Of a stretch of 57,174 nucleotides of DNA, positions 1 to 8,736 are shown one piece after another (the stretch's first letter is position 1; every line of letters begins with the position of its first letter). A program made the translations under genes and the position numbers. The notes under the pieces were generated by a model. The model worked only from the letters and a program-made list of their open reading frames with translations, was not told where the DNA came from and searched no databases. Location: NCBI GenBank assembly GCA_900314445.1, contig OMVA01000074.1:1-57174 (forward strand), in the 5' to 3' direction. Source of the stretch: an uncultured Lachnospiraceae bacterium (GTDB lineage: Bacteria; Bacillota; Clostridia; Lachnospirales; Lachnospiraceae).

Positions 1-294
1 TGACATCTTGTTCTCTTTAAAATAAAGAAGCTGATTCAGAATATTGGAAAGAATAGAAAGAAACTCTCCCTTATAAAGCTGTTTTCTCAAAAACTGCTCA
101 AAAGGAAGTGTGGCAGGAATCTTAAACTGCAAAGCACGAACCCCATCCACAGCAACAACCTGACAAGTAGTCAGATTGCCTACAAATTCATAATTGTACA
201 TAGTCATCTCATACTGATCGACTGGTACATCTTCTTCAAGTTTGAAATTCAGAGTAAACTCGTCGTAACTCTTATTCTCTCTTGTATCGTCCAT
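1..294 (-). CDS. DUF6382-like N-terminal region (partial, runs off the window)
   Basis: Only the first 98 codons are in the window; the gene continues past base 1. The start is an ATG at 294 preceded by a G-rich ribosome site (GGGGGTG). The visible protein begins MDDTRENKSYDEF and has a tryptophan-free, mixed alpha/beta pattern with YNYEF and GEFLSILSNIL segments. This resembles the N-terminal domain of DUF6382 proteins, which in Firmicutes often carry a C-terminal FHA domain; that part is not visible, so FHA is inference. A separate promoter lies at 365-393. The function cannot be set from this fragment. Confidence 0.55.
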   Translation of the reverse strand, partial: MDDTRENKSYDEFTLNFKLEEDVPVDQYEMTMYNYEFVGNLTTCQVVAVDGVRALQFKIPATLPFEQFLRKQLYKGEFLSILSNILNQLLYFKENKMS

Positions 295-364
295 TATGAC
301 ACCCCCAAAGCCCCGTAAGTATTTACCCTTTCTGTTCGGACAGATTATTGATAAATATAACTAA

Positions 365-393
365 ATATTAGCATTATTTTTGTGCATTTTCAA
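365..393 (-). promoter_or_regulatory. Sigma-A type promoter for the DUF6382-like gene
   Basis: Read on the minus strand, a -35 TTGAAA (388-393) and a -10 TAATAT (365-370) are 17 bases apart. It lies about 70 bases upstream of the start codon at 294, with no other gene between. The 295-545 interval otherwise holds only a repeat copy and the typA terminator. Confidence 0.6.
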
Positions 394-440
394 TATTTAC
401 CTAAATTTTTTTAACAATTTATACCCCACTTTTGCAATCC

Positions 441-460
441 CCATGCAAATGAACTTGGCA
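441..460 (-). repeat. TCATTTGC-family repeat, single half-site (copy 1)
   Basis: On the minus strand this reads TGCCAAGTTCATTTGCATGG. It lies between the typA terminator and the promoter of the next gene. It shares the GTTCATTTGC core with copies near 19.6, 38.5, 41.8 and 50.3 kb. Confidence 0.6.
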
Positions 461-473
461 TAGTAAAATGGAG

Positions 474-509
474 CTAAAAAAGCAGCCGGCAAGGAATACC
501 GACTGCTTT
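474..509 (-). terminator. Rho-independent terminator of typA
   Basis: The arms AGCAG-C-CGG and CCG-A-CTGCT (481-489 and 499-507) form a GC-rich hairpin. On the minus strand it is followed by a T run (475-480). It starts about 40 bases past the typA stop codon. Confidence 0.8.
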
Positions 510-512
510 CGT

Positions 513-543
513 CAAATGGAATTTATGCGCATTCCATTTGCAT
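513..543. repeat. TCATTTGC-family palindrome at the typA 3' end (copy 2)
   Basis: The arms CAAATGGAAT and ATTCCATTTG flank a TTATGCGC loop, giving a 10-bp perfect stem. The segment ATTTATGCGCANNNCATTTGCA is nearly identical to the copy at 24499-24529. It sits between the typA stop and the typA terminator, so it is probably transcribed as a second hairpin. Confidence 0.65.
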
Positions 544-545
544 GA

Positions 546-2369
546 TTATTTATTTCTGTTAGCTCTCATTCTCATACGAGAATCAAGAATCTTCTTACGG
601 ATACGAAGGTTCTCTGGTGTGATTTCCAGAAGTTCGTCATTATTCAGGAAGTCCAGTGACTGCTCAAGAGACATGATCTTAGGTGGTACAAGACGAAGAG
701 CTTCATCAGCACCTGAAGAACGTGTGTTTGAAAGATGCTTTGTCTTACATACGTTTACTTCGATATCTTCTGCCTTACCTGTTTCACCAACAACCATACC
801 GCCGTATACATCAACACCAGCACCGATGAAGAGTGTTCCACGCTCCTGGGCGTTGAAAAGACCGTAAGTGATTGAAGTACCATTTTCGAAAGCAATAAGG
901 GAACCATTAGAACGATAGTTCATATCTCCCTTATAGTTATCATAACCATCAAATACAGTATTGATGATACCATTGCCCTTTGTAGCTGTCATGAAAGGTC
1001 CACGGAAACCAATCAGTCCACGAGATGGAATTCTGAATTCCAGTCTTGTCATACCACTCTTTGCAGGTGCCATACCATTCAGTTCACCCTTACGTACGCT
1101 CATCATATTGATAACTGTACCTGAGAATTCTTCAGGAACGTCTACAACTGCCATTTCGAATGGTTCAAGCTTGTGGCCTCTCTCATCTTCCTTGTAGATA
1201 ACCTCAGCCTTAGATACTGCGAATTCATATCCTTCACGACGCATATTTTCAATCAGAACGGAAAGGTGAAGCTCACCACGTCCTGAAACCTTGAAACGAT
1301 CCATATCTTCTGTATCTTCTACACGAAGAGATACATCCGTATTTAATTCTCTATAGAGACGGTCTCTGATCTGACGAGAAGTAACATACTTACCTTCCTT
1401 ACCAGCAAGTGGCGAATCATTAACCATGAAGTCCATAGAAATTGTTGGGTCAGAAATCTTCTGGAATTCGATTGCATTTGGAAGATCCAGTGAGCAAAGT
1501 GTATCACCAATCTTAAGATCAGCAATACCAGAGATTGCTACGATTTCACCAACCGTTGCTGTCTGCACATCTGTACGTGCAAGACCATTATATGTGTAAA
1601 GCTTTGTAACCTTAACTCGCTCTGAGCGATCTGGTTCATGGTGGTTAACGATTAAAGCATCCTGATTCAGCTTGATTGTACCGTTATCAATCTTGCCAAC
1701 ACCGATTCGGCCTGTGTATGCATCATAGTCGATTGTAGAAATCAGAACCTGAAGACCTGCATCTGGATCACCTTCTGGTGCAGGAATATTATCAATAATA
1801 GCCTGGAAAAGTGGAGACATATCTGTTCCTGGAACAGATGCATCTGTTGAACAGATACCATCTCTTGCTGATGCATAAACGAATGGGCAGTCAAGCTGCT
1901 CTTCAGAAGCATCCAGGTCAAGAAGAAGTTCAAGTGTTTCATCCACAACATCATCCGGTCTGGCATCTGGACGGTCAATCTTGTTTACGCAAACAACAAC
2001 TGACAGATTCAGAGCAAGTGCCTTCTGCAGTACGAATCTTGTCTGAGGCATTGGGCCTTCGAAAGCATCAACTACAAGGATAACACCATTTACCATTTTC
2101 AGAACTCGCTCTACTTCACCACCAAAGTCAGCATGTCCTGGAGTATCAATGATATTGATTTTTACACCGTTATACATAACTGAAGTGTTCTTAGAAAGAA
2201 TTGTAATGCCACGTTCTTTCTCGATGGCGTTAGAGTCCATTACACGTTCTTCTACTTCCTGATTCTCACGGAATACATTTGACTGATGCAGCATTGCGTC
2301 AACCAGTGTTGTCTTACCATGATCTACGTGTGCGATAATTGCGACATTACGAATGTCTTCTCTCTTCAT
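546..2369 (-). CDS. typA: Ribosome-associated GTPase TypA/BipA
   Basis: TypA/BipA is a translational GTPase of the EF-G/LepA group that binds 70S ribosomes and supports growth under stress and ribosome assembly. The 607-residue protein, the usual family length, has G1 AHVDHGKTT at about residues 12-20, switch residues RGITI, G3 DTPGHADF and G4 NKID. EF-G-like domains III and V and the TypA-specific C-terminal domain follow. I chose the ATG at 2369 because GAGGAG lies seven bases upstream; an in-frame ATG at 2396 would add nine residues and has no ribosome site. The gene is single, with a strong terminator downstream. Confidence 0.96.
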   Translation of the reverse strand: MKREDIRNVAIIAHVDHGKTTLVDAMLHQSNVFRENQEVEERVMDSNAIEKERGITILSKNTSVMYNGVKINIIDTPGHADFGGEVERVLKMVNGVILVVDAFEGPMPQTRFVLQKALALNLSVVVCVNKIDRPDARPDDVVDETLELLLDLDASEEQLDCPFVYASARDGICSTDASVPGTDMSPLFQAIIDNIPAPEGDPDAGLQVLISTIDYDAYTGRIGVGKIDNGTIKLNQDALIVNHHEPDRSERVKVTKLYTYNGLARTDVQTATVGEIVAISGIADLKIGDTLCSLDLPNAIEFQKISDPTISMDFMVNDSPLAGKEGKYVTSRQIRDRLYRELNTDVSLRVEDTEDMDRFKVSGRGELHLSVLIENMRREGYEFAVSKAEVIYKEDERGHKLEPFEMAVVDVPEEFSGTVINMMSVRKGELNGMAPAKSGMTRLEFRIPSRGLIGFRGPFMTATKGNGIINTVFDGYDNYKGDMNYRSNGSLIAFENGTSITYGLFNAQERGTLFIGAGVDVYGGMVVGETGKAEDIEVNVCKTKHLSNTRSSGADEALRLVPPKIMSLEQSLDFLNNDELLEITPENLRIRKKILDSRMRMRANRNK

Positions 2370-2500
2370 AGTTAAACTCCTCAAAATAATAGCCAAACTA
2401 AATATTAAATATATATAAGGATATATAAAAATTAAAAACCGAAGGAAATACTAACAAAATGGTCTTTAATTGTCAATGAAACAAATGAATTGTGAGAGGC

Positions 2501-4564
2501 CTAATCCTCTGGAGGCAGATATCTCTGAGGCTCTGTCCTGGTGAGTTCATGTTTATCCTTATCAATCTGCGCAATGGAAATTTCCACATCCTCATCGGAT
2601 GCATTTTTCAATACATCACCCAAAGCATCCTTGGTAACAATCAATTCTTCATTACTTACAAAGACTGTATCATATCTATCATCGTTAATAATAACTTTGG
2701 AGAAAGGCGTGAAATTGTGTCCTGTAACCAGAAGATACTTTGTCTGTCTTTGATAAGTCATGGCATCAACAGTAACAGGCTCCACACCCATACTCATATC
2801 CGCAATAGTATAGGCAGGCATTGACTGGTAAACATAGCGATTTCCATAGAGCATGTCATACTGTAATGTATGAGCTACTTCATTAAATACCTCTTCATTA
2901 TCCGCATCAAAGTAGGCTTCATGAGCTTTCTGCATGATTCCTCTCTTTAAATGACAAGCCTTCATCATATAATCAGATAACTCATATGCATTCAAATCCT
3001 GATCTTTTAGATTCATATTGAAATTACTAACCAGAACATACTCTGTTTGATTATCTGCACCACGATTCAATGGATTATTGGTAAAGTCAATATTTGGAAT
3101 ATGATCACCATAAAGAAGAAGCATATATTTCTTGCCTCTGGCATCCAGACGTTTTTTCAGATCCATAATCATCTGGTCCATTTCATAGGTTTGATTCACA
3201 TAGTATCCAAATGAATTTGTCAGTTCTGGATCACCACTATCCAAGGTTACTTTTACATGCTCTGTGCAATTCAACTTATCCTTTGGATACTTACCGTGTC
3301 CCTGTACAGAAATAGTCAGAACAAAGGATGGACCTCCCTGGTCCACATCCAGCGCTTTTTCAATCTGTTCTGGAAGACAGTCATCTTTTGCCCAGCCAGT
3401 GTTTGTAACATTATAATTTGTCATATATTCCAGGGATGTAAAACTTTGGAATCCCAAAGATGCGTAGGACTCATCTCTGGAATAGAATTTTGCTTTATTA
3501 TTGTGGATGGCATGCGTGCCGTATCCCTGCTGTAAAAGCAACTGAGGCATACTTTCACAAGGAGTATCTGTTAGAACCGTCTTATAAGGATACTCGCCAG
3601 AGCCGAAAAGCTTACTCTTCATTCCTGTAAGGATTTCAAACTCTGTATTAGCAGTACCTGCGCCAATGGCTGGAACCGTTAAATAACCAGAAGGATAATG
3701 CTCTTCAAAGAAACGGAAATTAGCAATTGGGTCAATGTCCGTATGTAAACCAGAAATTCGATTTGCATCAATAAATGACTCCAGCTGCACAATAACAATA
3801 TCCGGCATATCTTCCGTGTTCTGAACAATATCTAAATCATCATCCAGATTCTCAGTTTTTGCCACAATCTCTTCCACGGATTCCTGACTATAATCATCAG
3901 GCTTGCTGACACCAACATCCACCACCGAATTGGCAAAACAATATGCAAAACCATAATCCTTATAGGCTGTACCCAGATTGGTGAATTTATCAGAAATAAT
4001 AGACATATTCAAATTAAAGAAAGTGGTAATCGCAACCAGCACGAAAAGTACAAGGCAGACAATAATATTAGGAATATATTGAATCTTTCCCTTTATCTTA
4101 GGTGTCTTTAAGAAGGCAATAGCAACAACGAGAATGAAAGTGATAATACCTGCGAAAAGAAGGATTCTCTGCAGAAGGCTGAAATAAATATTAATCATAC
4201 TCAGCATATCTGTAATCATGAGGAAATCAATTGCAGAGAAAGGTGTAATTCGATAACCCAGTACTGCAAAATTGGTAAATCCCACAATTAGCCATAAACC
4301 GGCTATCAATCCGAATATGAAACCTCTTCTTCTAAATAAAAGGCAAATAGAAAAAGTGAAATATAAAATTAGAATATTATATAAGAAAATATATGGTGTA
4401 TGAAAAACAAAAGAAACTGCTGCAATGAAAGATCTTCTTCCAAGGACTTCCAAAAAGAATTCTTCACCAAACGCAACAGCAAGTGAGACAAGTAACCATT
4501 TTAATAATGAATAATCATATGTACTTCTAACGATAGAACTAAGTTTGCTTAAAAACTTCTTCAT
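2501..4564 (-). CDS. LTA-synthase-family membrane sulfatase with extra C-terminal domain
   Basis: The protein has 687 residues. The first 200 hold about five membrane segments. An extracellular sulfatase-fold domain starts near residue 245 with IVIVQLESF. The likely catalytic threonine is T304 in GAGTANTEFE, matching Thr300 of Staphylococcus aureus LtaS. The metal-site context YGDHIP is also present. LtaS enzymes move glycerol-phosphate from phosphatidylglycerol onto teichoic acid chains; related enzymes modify other glycans. About 100 residues past the sulfatase end (from about 590) contain LLVTGHNFTPFSKVIIND, which looks like an IPT/TIG beta-sandwich. The substrate is not provable from sequence. 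The start codon lies directly behind the tRNA terminator. Confidence 0.85.
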   Translation of the reverse strand: MKKFLSKLSSIVRSTYDYSLLKWLLVSLAVAFGEEFFLEVLGRRSFIAAVSFVFHTPYIFLYNILILYFTFSICLLFRRRGFIFGLIAGLWLIVGFTNFAVLGYRITPFSAIDFLMITDMLSMINIYFSLLQRILLFAGIITFILVVAIAFLKTPKIKGKIQYIPNIIVCLVLFVLVAITTFFNLNMSIISDKFTNLGTAYKDYGFAYCFANSVVDVGVSKPDDYSQESVEEIVAKTENLDDDLDIVQNTEDMPDIVIVQLESFIDANRISGLHTDIDPIANFRFFEEHYPSGYLTVPAIGAGTANTEFEILTGMKSKLFGSGEYPYKTVLTDTPCESMPQLLLQQGYGTHAIHNNKAKFYSRDESYASLGFQSFTSLEYMTNYNVTNTGWAKDDCLPEQIEKALDVDQGGPSFVLTISVQGHGKYPKDKLNCTEHVKVTLDSGDPELTNSFGYYVNQTYEMDQMIMDLKKRLDARGKKYMLLLYGDHIPNIDFTNNPLNRGADNQTEYVLVSNFNMNLKDQDLNAYELSDYMMKACHLKRGIMQKAHEAYFDADNEEVFNEVAHTLQYDMLYGNRYVYQSMPAYTIADMSMGVEPVTVDAMTYQRQTKYLLVTGHNFTPFSKVIINDDRYDTVFVSNEELIVTKDALGDVLKNASDEDVEISIAQIDKDKHELTRTEPQRYLPPED

Positions 4565-4576
4565 AATCTATATCCT

Positions 4577-4602
4577 AAAAAAAACGGAGCGCTTATCGCA
4601 CC
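4577..4602 (-). terminator. Terminator of the tRNA-Gly pair
   Basis: On the minus strand GGTGCG, a short AU loop and CGCTCC pair with one U-U mismatch and are followed by eight T residues. It ends the tRNA transcript but abuts the ribosome site of the sulfatase gene that starts at 4564. Confidence 0.65.
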
Positions 4603-4622
4603 CCCATCCCCTAAAAGTAAAG

Positions 4623-4694
<72 letters not shown>

Positions 4695-4719
4695 ATATTG
4701 TAATATATTTATTTTTAAG

Positions 4720-4791
<72 letters not shown>

Positions 4792-4837
4792 ATATCGTTG
4801 CTTTCTGCTGTTTCCTTAGCTCTCTGCAACGAAAGGA

Positions 4838-4866
4838 ATCTTATCATAATGTGATTTTTATGTCAA
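4838..4866 (-). promoter_or_regulatory. Strong promoter for the tRNA-Gly operon
   Basis: Minus-strand -35 TTGACA (4861-4866, perfect) and -10 TAAGAT (4838-4843) have a 17-base spacer. This is the best-matching promoter in the window, as expected for stable RNA genes. Confidence 0.8.
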
Positions 4867-4928
4867 CACTAATTTGTAAATTATTTGCTATAAATTTACC
4901 TGGTATGTAGCCCCTCTTTGGAAGCCCC

Positions 4929-5759
4929 TTAAACAGCGGTTTCCACCAAATGCTTGTCATAAATTTCTTTCACCTCATCAAGAGGTATGTCACCCAAAAA
5001 TTGATATAACACCACCAATAATTTGGCAACGAGTTCATTTCTCTTCATATTACCCAGTTGTACAAAGTCTGCTTTTTCCAGAATATCATCCGGTAAGCCC
5101 TTTACAGATGTATTGATTCCAATACCCAGAGCAATAATTTCCATTTCATGGTTTTCTAAATCTGCAAAACCTTCCGTCAAAACTCCGCAAACCTTCTTGC
5201 CCTTACAGAAAATATCATTTGGAGCGTGAATTTCAAAGCTTTGATCAGAAATACTTTCCAATACGGTAACAAGAGCTGCTGCTGTTCGTTCGGTTACATC
5301 TTTCGCTGAAAAATGTTTGCTGGCCACATGATATATCACCGTCATATAGATACCAGATTGAGGAGGACTAATAAATTTATTGTCCCCGTGCCCTCTTCCA
5401 TTGGTCTGCATCTCACTAATAATCAACTGATCCGGACAATTAGTGGAAGCCATTCTTCTTATGGCCTCACTATTGGTGGAGTCAATTTCCTGGAATAGAG
5501 AAATTGGAATCCTTTTAAAGGCATCCGGTAATTTTTTTCTAATTTCATAAGCTGATAAATAATCTGCACTTTTAGGAATGTAATAGCCGGTATTCTGCTT
5601 GGCCTCAATCTGAATCCCTTCCTTGCGCAGTGCATTTACCATTTTCCAAATAGCATTTCTAGACACATGAAAACGGGAAGCAAGTTCTTCACCTGAAATC
5701 GGAACCCCTCCCTGGTCTTCAAATATTTTTAATAAGCTTTTCTTTTTTGTGTCTAACAC
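4929..5759 (-). CDS. birA: Biotin--protein ligase BirA, short and with altered biotin loop
   Basis: BirA activates biotin to biotinyl-AMP, transfers it to a lysine of carboxylase carrier proteins, and represses biotin genes through its N-terminal helix-turn-helix. A winged HTH is at residues 1-60 (VSRNAIWKMVNALRKEG). The ligase core follows with DSTNSEA, QTNGRGHGDNKF, a PND motif and KVCGVLTEG. Two oddities are visible. The GRGRRGRKW loop of Escherichia coli BirA is GRGHGDNKF here, so the Arg118 position is His124. The protein ends at 276 residues and lacks the C-terminal SH3-like domain (family about 320). The start is GTG at 5759 behind GAGGTG. The nearby downstream frame does not encode the missing domain, so a simple frameshift is unlikely. 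Confidence 0.88.
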   Translation of the reverse strand: MLDTKKKSLLKIFEDQGGVPISGEELASRFHVSRNAIWKMVNALRKEGIQIEAKQNTGYYIPKSADYLSAYEIRKKLPDAFKRIPISLFQEIDSTNSEAIRRMASTNCPDQLIISEMQTNGRGHGDNKFISPPQSGIYMTVIYHVASKHFSAKDVTERTAAALVTVLESISDQSFEIHAPNDIFCKGKKVCGVLTEGFADLENHEMEIIALGIGINTSVKGLPDDILEKADFVQLGNMKRNELVAKLLVVLYQFLGDIPLDEVKEIYDKHLVETAV

Positions 5760-5817
5760 ATTTCACCTCATTGACAATATGAGAAATCAATCTATAAATT
5801 GCTATCAAGTTAAACAA

Positions 5818-5851
5818 AATAATTCATAGGAAGTTAATCCTATGAATTATT
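5818..5851 (-). terminator. Perfect 14-bp hairpin, terminator of the lrp gene
   Basis: AATAATTCATAGGA (5818-5831) pairs fully with TCCTATGAATTATT (5838-5851) around six bases. On the minus strand TTTTGTTT follows, so it is best read as the terminator behind the Lrp gene. The stem is AT-rich. Confidence 0.65.
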
Positions 5852-5883
5852 CTATATGATTATTTAATTCATGTACACTCTTA

Positions 5884-6345
5884 TTACTTCTTAGGCACTC
5901 TCTCAGGAATCAGTGCAGCTTCTTCCTTCACTGTTCTAAGAACAATATGTGTTTCTGTCTTTTCAACGCCTTCATAGCTCTTAACAAACTTGTAAACGTT
6001 ATCAAGACCTTCTGTAGAGTCTGTAACAATTCTAAGAACGAAATCAAATTCTCCAGTCTGATAATAACATGCAGCAATATTGTTATTGGCATGAACGATT
6101 TCAACGAAGCCTTCATAATCATCTGGATGCTTTAAAGATACATCCATAAGAGCTACCATCTTATTTCCAAGAATTTCCTGGTCGATATCAATGGTGTAAC
6201 CTTTAATAAGGCCTGAAGTTTCCATCTTTCGAATACGTTCAATAACTGCAGAAACGGAAAGTCCAATATCTTCACTAATCGAAGATGCAGTCAGTCTTGC
6301 ATTCTGCTTTAAGCATTTTAAAATCTTAAGATCCACATTATCCAT
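5884..6345 (-). CDS. Lrp/AsnC-family transcriptional regulator
   Basis: The 153-residue protein has the standard Lrp layout: an N-terminal HTH (residues 1-60, TASSISEDIGLSVSAVIERIR) and a C-terminal RAM/AsnC ligand-binding domain (about 65-140) with GEFDFVLRI. Such proteins form dimers or octamers that sense amino acids and control nearby or global amino-acid metabolism genes. AGGAAG lies upstream of the ATG. It is followed by a hairpin terminator and birA. The ligand cannot be read from the sequence. Confidence 0.92.
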   Translation of the reverse strand: MDNVDLKILKCLKQNARLTASSISEDIGLSVSAVIERIRKMETSGLIKGYTIDIDQEILGNKMVALMDVSLKHPDDYEGFVEIVHANNNIAACYYQTGEFDFVLRIVTDSTEGLDNVYKFVKSYEGVEKTETHIVLRTVKEEAALIPERVPKK

Positions 6346-6415
6346 TCTTTACTACTTCCTTTCTGTTACAGATTTAGAAGTCCCATCTTCTAAATCAAAC
6401 CCCACATGAGTAATT

Positions 6416-6565
6416 CTAAAATAAAATATTTCTGCGATTGTGAAGAAGTGATGCGCCGGACACAATGTTAATTACGCCCAGTGTAATACCTACAACAATC
6501 AAAAGAACTCCAACTGCAATGTTAGCACCACCAGCTGACTTTAATAACTTGTATACCTTTTCCAT
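6416..6565 (-). CDS. 49-residue single-pass membrane peptide
   Basis: This short gene begins with ATG at 6565 behind a good AAGGAG ribosome site and ends at TAG 6416-6418. The peptide starts MEKVYKLLKSAGGANIAVG and has one membrane segment (about residues 14-36, VGVLLIVVGITLGVINIV) with a basic tail. It lies 47 bases behind pyrE on the same strand, so cotranscription is likely. I do not recognise a named family. The strong ribosome site, the clean membrane helix and the lack of another explanation for the 6346-6612 gap support a real gene. Confidence 0.7.
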   Translation of the reverse strand: MEKVYKLLKSAGGANIAVGVLLIVVGITLGVINIVSGASLLHNRRNILF

Positions 6566-6612
6566 AATTGGTCTCCTTTACATAAAAAAGCAAATCAAAC
6601 TTATTTACAATA

Positions 6613-7296
6613 TCAACATTGTTCTTCAACACCATAAATAGCATAGTAATCATCAATCTTCTGCTTCATAGCATCGTCAATGATAACCTGTCCCTTATAT
6701 GGCTTATTGTAAAGAACTTCAACTACGTCCTTCATTGTTACGATGGCTGTAGTCTTAATTCCATACTTTTCTTCAATTTCAACAAGAGCGCTCTTCTTTT
6801 CGCCACGTTCACATCTGTCTACAGATACAACCAGACCAAGAACATCAATATCATCGCCCTGAGCCTTGATAATTGGAAGAGTTTCCTTAATAGAAGTTCC
6901 AGCCGTTGTAACATCTTCAATAATTACAACCTTATCGCCACTGGCAATTGGGCTACCCAGGAGAATACCTGTATCACCATGATCCTTCACTTCTTTTCTG
7001 TTTGAACAATAGCGAACATTCTTCTGGAAATCGTTGTAGATACCCATAGATGTAGCAACACTCAGTGGAATTCCCTTATATGCTGGTCCAAAAAGGATAT
7101 CAAAATCAAGACCAAAATGGCTTTCAATTGCCTTAGCATAATAAGAACCCAGCTTCATCAGCTGCTCTCCACTCTGATAAAATCCTGTATTAACAAAGAA
7201 AGGAGTCTTTCTTCCACTCTTTGTAACAAAGTCACCAAACTTGAGAACTTTGCAGTCAATCATAAATTCTATAAATTCCTGCTTATATTTTTCCAT
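6613..7296 (-). CDS. pyrE: Orotate phosphoribosyltransferase
   Basis: PyrE joins orotate to PRPP to give orotidine 5'-phosphate, the fifth step of UMP synthesis. The 227-residue cytosolic protein carries the PRPP-binding loop VVIIEDVTTAGTS (about 122-134) and a GPAYKG motif near residue 72. Length is typical. GGAGG precedes the ATG at 7296. Other pyr genes are not next to it here. It has its own promoter (7350-7378), and I see no PyrR-type attenuator in the 200-base leader. Confidence 0.95.
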   Translation of the reverse strand: MEKYKQEFIEFMIDCKVLKFGDFVTKSGRKTPFFVNTGFYQSGEQLMKLGSYYAKAIESHFGLDFDILFGPAYKGIPLSVATSMGIYNDFQKNVRYCSNRKEVKDHGDTGILLGSPIASGDKVVIIEDVTTAGTSIKETLPIIKAQGDDIDVLGLVVSVDRCERGEKKSALVEIEEKYGIKTTAIVTMKDVVEVLYNKPYKGQVIIDDAMKQKIDDYYAIYGVEEQC

Positions 7297-7349
7297 AAAG
7301 CCCTCCGAAAATCTTTTTGATATTTTTTATTTTTCCATAAACTTTTTTA

Positions 7350-7378
7350 ATATTACCATAATCAACAAAAACTTACAA
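7350..7378 (-). promoter_or_regulatory. Probable pyrE promoter
   Basis: Minus-strand -35 TTGTAA (7373-7378) and -10 TAATAT (7350-7355) have a 17-base spacer and lie about 55 bases before the pyrE start. The rest of 7297-7496 shows no gene. Confidence 0.5.
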
Positions 7379-7496
7379 CGCAGATTCAGCCTTATCTTTC
7401 CAACAGTTTCCCTGCTATGTCCTGTTTTTAGGGGCCTTCGCTAAACAAAAATATTTAGTTCCCTTAAATTTTACAGTTTGTACACATATCAATATG

Positions 7497-8699
7497 TTAC
7501 TTTTTTAAGCTATTTTTTATTACTGTCAGAATTTCGTTGGCAGCTTCATCCTTAGAAAGCAGAGGTAATTCTTTTTCAAAATCCTTCTGAATCAAAGTAA
7601 GAATATTGGTGTCTACCTGATAACCAGCACCAGCCTGGCGCAGATTATTTGCACAGATCATATCCGCATTCTTCTTAATCAGCTTCTTACGAGAGTTCTC
7701 CAGCATATTCTCTGTTTCCATAGAGAATCCGCAAATGAACTGTCCGTCCTTTTTCTGCTGTCCAATCGAAAGCAGGATATCCTTCGTTCTCTTTAAAGGA
7801 ATTGAAAAATCCCCTTCTGTTTTCTTAATCTTATTCTCCGCTGTCGTTACTGGAGTATAATCCGCCACAGCGGCAGCCATAATAATGATATCCGCCTGGT
7901 CCGCATTCTTGACCATTTCCTGGTACATATCTTCTGCAGATTTAATTGAAATCACTTCAACTCCCATAGGAGACTTAAGATTGGTTGGACCAGAAACTAA
8001 TGTAACGCCGGCACCTCTAAAAGCAGCCTGGCGAGCGATTGCATAGCCCATCTTTCCAGATGAATGATTGGTAATGACACGAATAGGATCAATGGATTCC
8101 TCTGTAGGTCCTGCATTTACAAGTACTTTTTTTCCCTTTAAATCCTTATCTCTTGCCACCGCCAGTAGCACATTTTCCACCAGATCTTCAGGACTAGGAA
8201 GTTTACCCTTGCCATCATACCCACAGGCAAGATGTCCAAAGGATGGTTCAATGATCTTATATCCAAATTTTTTTAATTTAGAAATATTATCCTGGACAAT
8301 TGGATTATCAAACATGTATCCATTCATGGATGGAGCAATCAAAACAGGACAAAGGGCCGGAAGAATGGTTGTTGTCACCATATCGTCGGCAATTCCATTT
8401 GCAATCTTTCCGATTACATCCGCTGTGGCTGGTGCCACCAGAATACAGTCTGCTGAAGTTCCCAGGGAAATATGAGGTACATTCACATAATCATCCGGAT
8501 CCTCATCAAAGCAATCTGTGTAAACCTTATTCTTTGTCAGAACCTGGAATGTTTCGGCCGGAATAAAGTTTGTGGCATTCTTTGTCATAACAACATGAAC
8601 GTCGGCTCCCTGCTTCACCAGCATGCTTGCCACGTCTGCCATTTTATATGCAGCAACTCCACCTGTAACCGCAAGTAAAATATTCTTTCCTTTAAGCAT
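7497..8699 (-). CDS. coaBC: Bifunctional phosphopantothenoylcysteine decarboxylase/synthetase
   Basis: The fusion enzyme makes 4'-phosphopantetheine for coenzyme A: CoaB condenses 4'-phosphopantothenate with cysteine using CTP, and the flavoprotein CoaC decarboxylates the product. The N-terminal flavoprotein half (1-180) has the catalytic His in VPHISLGTS and the PSMNGYM substrate clamp. The C-terminal CoaB half (about 187-400) has NAGPTEE, ITNHSSGKMG and the ENKIKK lysine motif. The 400-residue length is standard. AAAGGAG precedes the ATG. It lies directly behind the big sensor gene, but no functional link is evident. Confidence 0.96.
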   Translation of the reverse strand: MLKGKNILLAVTGGVAAYKMADVASMLVKQGADVHVVMTKNATNFIPAETFQVLTKNKVYTDCFDEDPDDYVNVPHISLGTSADCILVAPATADVIGKIANGIADDMVTTTILPALCPVLIAPSMNGYMFDNPIVQDNISKLKKFGYKIIEPSFGHLACGYDGKGKLPSPEDLVENVLLAVARDKDLKGKKVLVNAGPTEESIDPIRVITNHSSGKMGYAIARQAAFRGAGVTLVSGPTNLKSPMGVEVISIKSAEDMYQEMVKNADQADIIIMAAAVADYTPVTTAENKIKKTEGDFSIPLKRTKDILLSIGQQKKDGQFICGFSMETENMLENSRKKLIKKNADMICANNLRQAGAGYQVDTNILTLIQKDFEKELPLLSKDEAANEILTVIKNSLKK

Positions 8700-8736
8700 T
8701 TCTACTCCTTTATTGTGAAGAAATTATTCCAAGAAT

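Noticed and set aside
538..2083. Several plus-strand reading frames of 60-110 codons inside typA
   Set aside because: They are antisense to a well-supported gene, lack ribosome sites and show no protein-like composition.
4860..4928. Frameshift explaining the missing BirA C-terminal domain
   Set aside because: The alternative frame past the stop stays open briefly but does not resemble the BPL C-terminal domain, and the region holds the tRNA promoter.
7297..7496. A PyrR-type attenuator or other riboswitch before pyrE
   Set aside because: I found no matching conserved loop or terminator/antiterminator pair; only a promoter can be supported.
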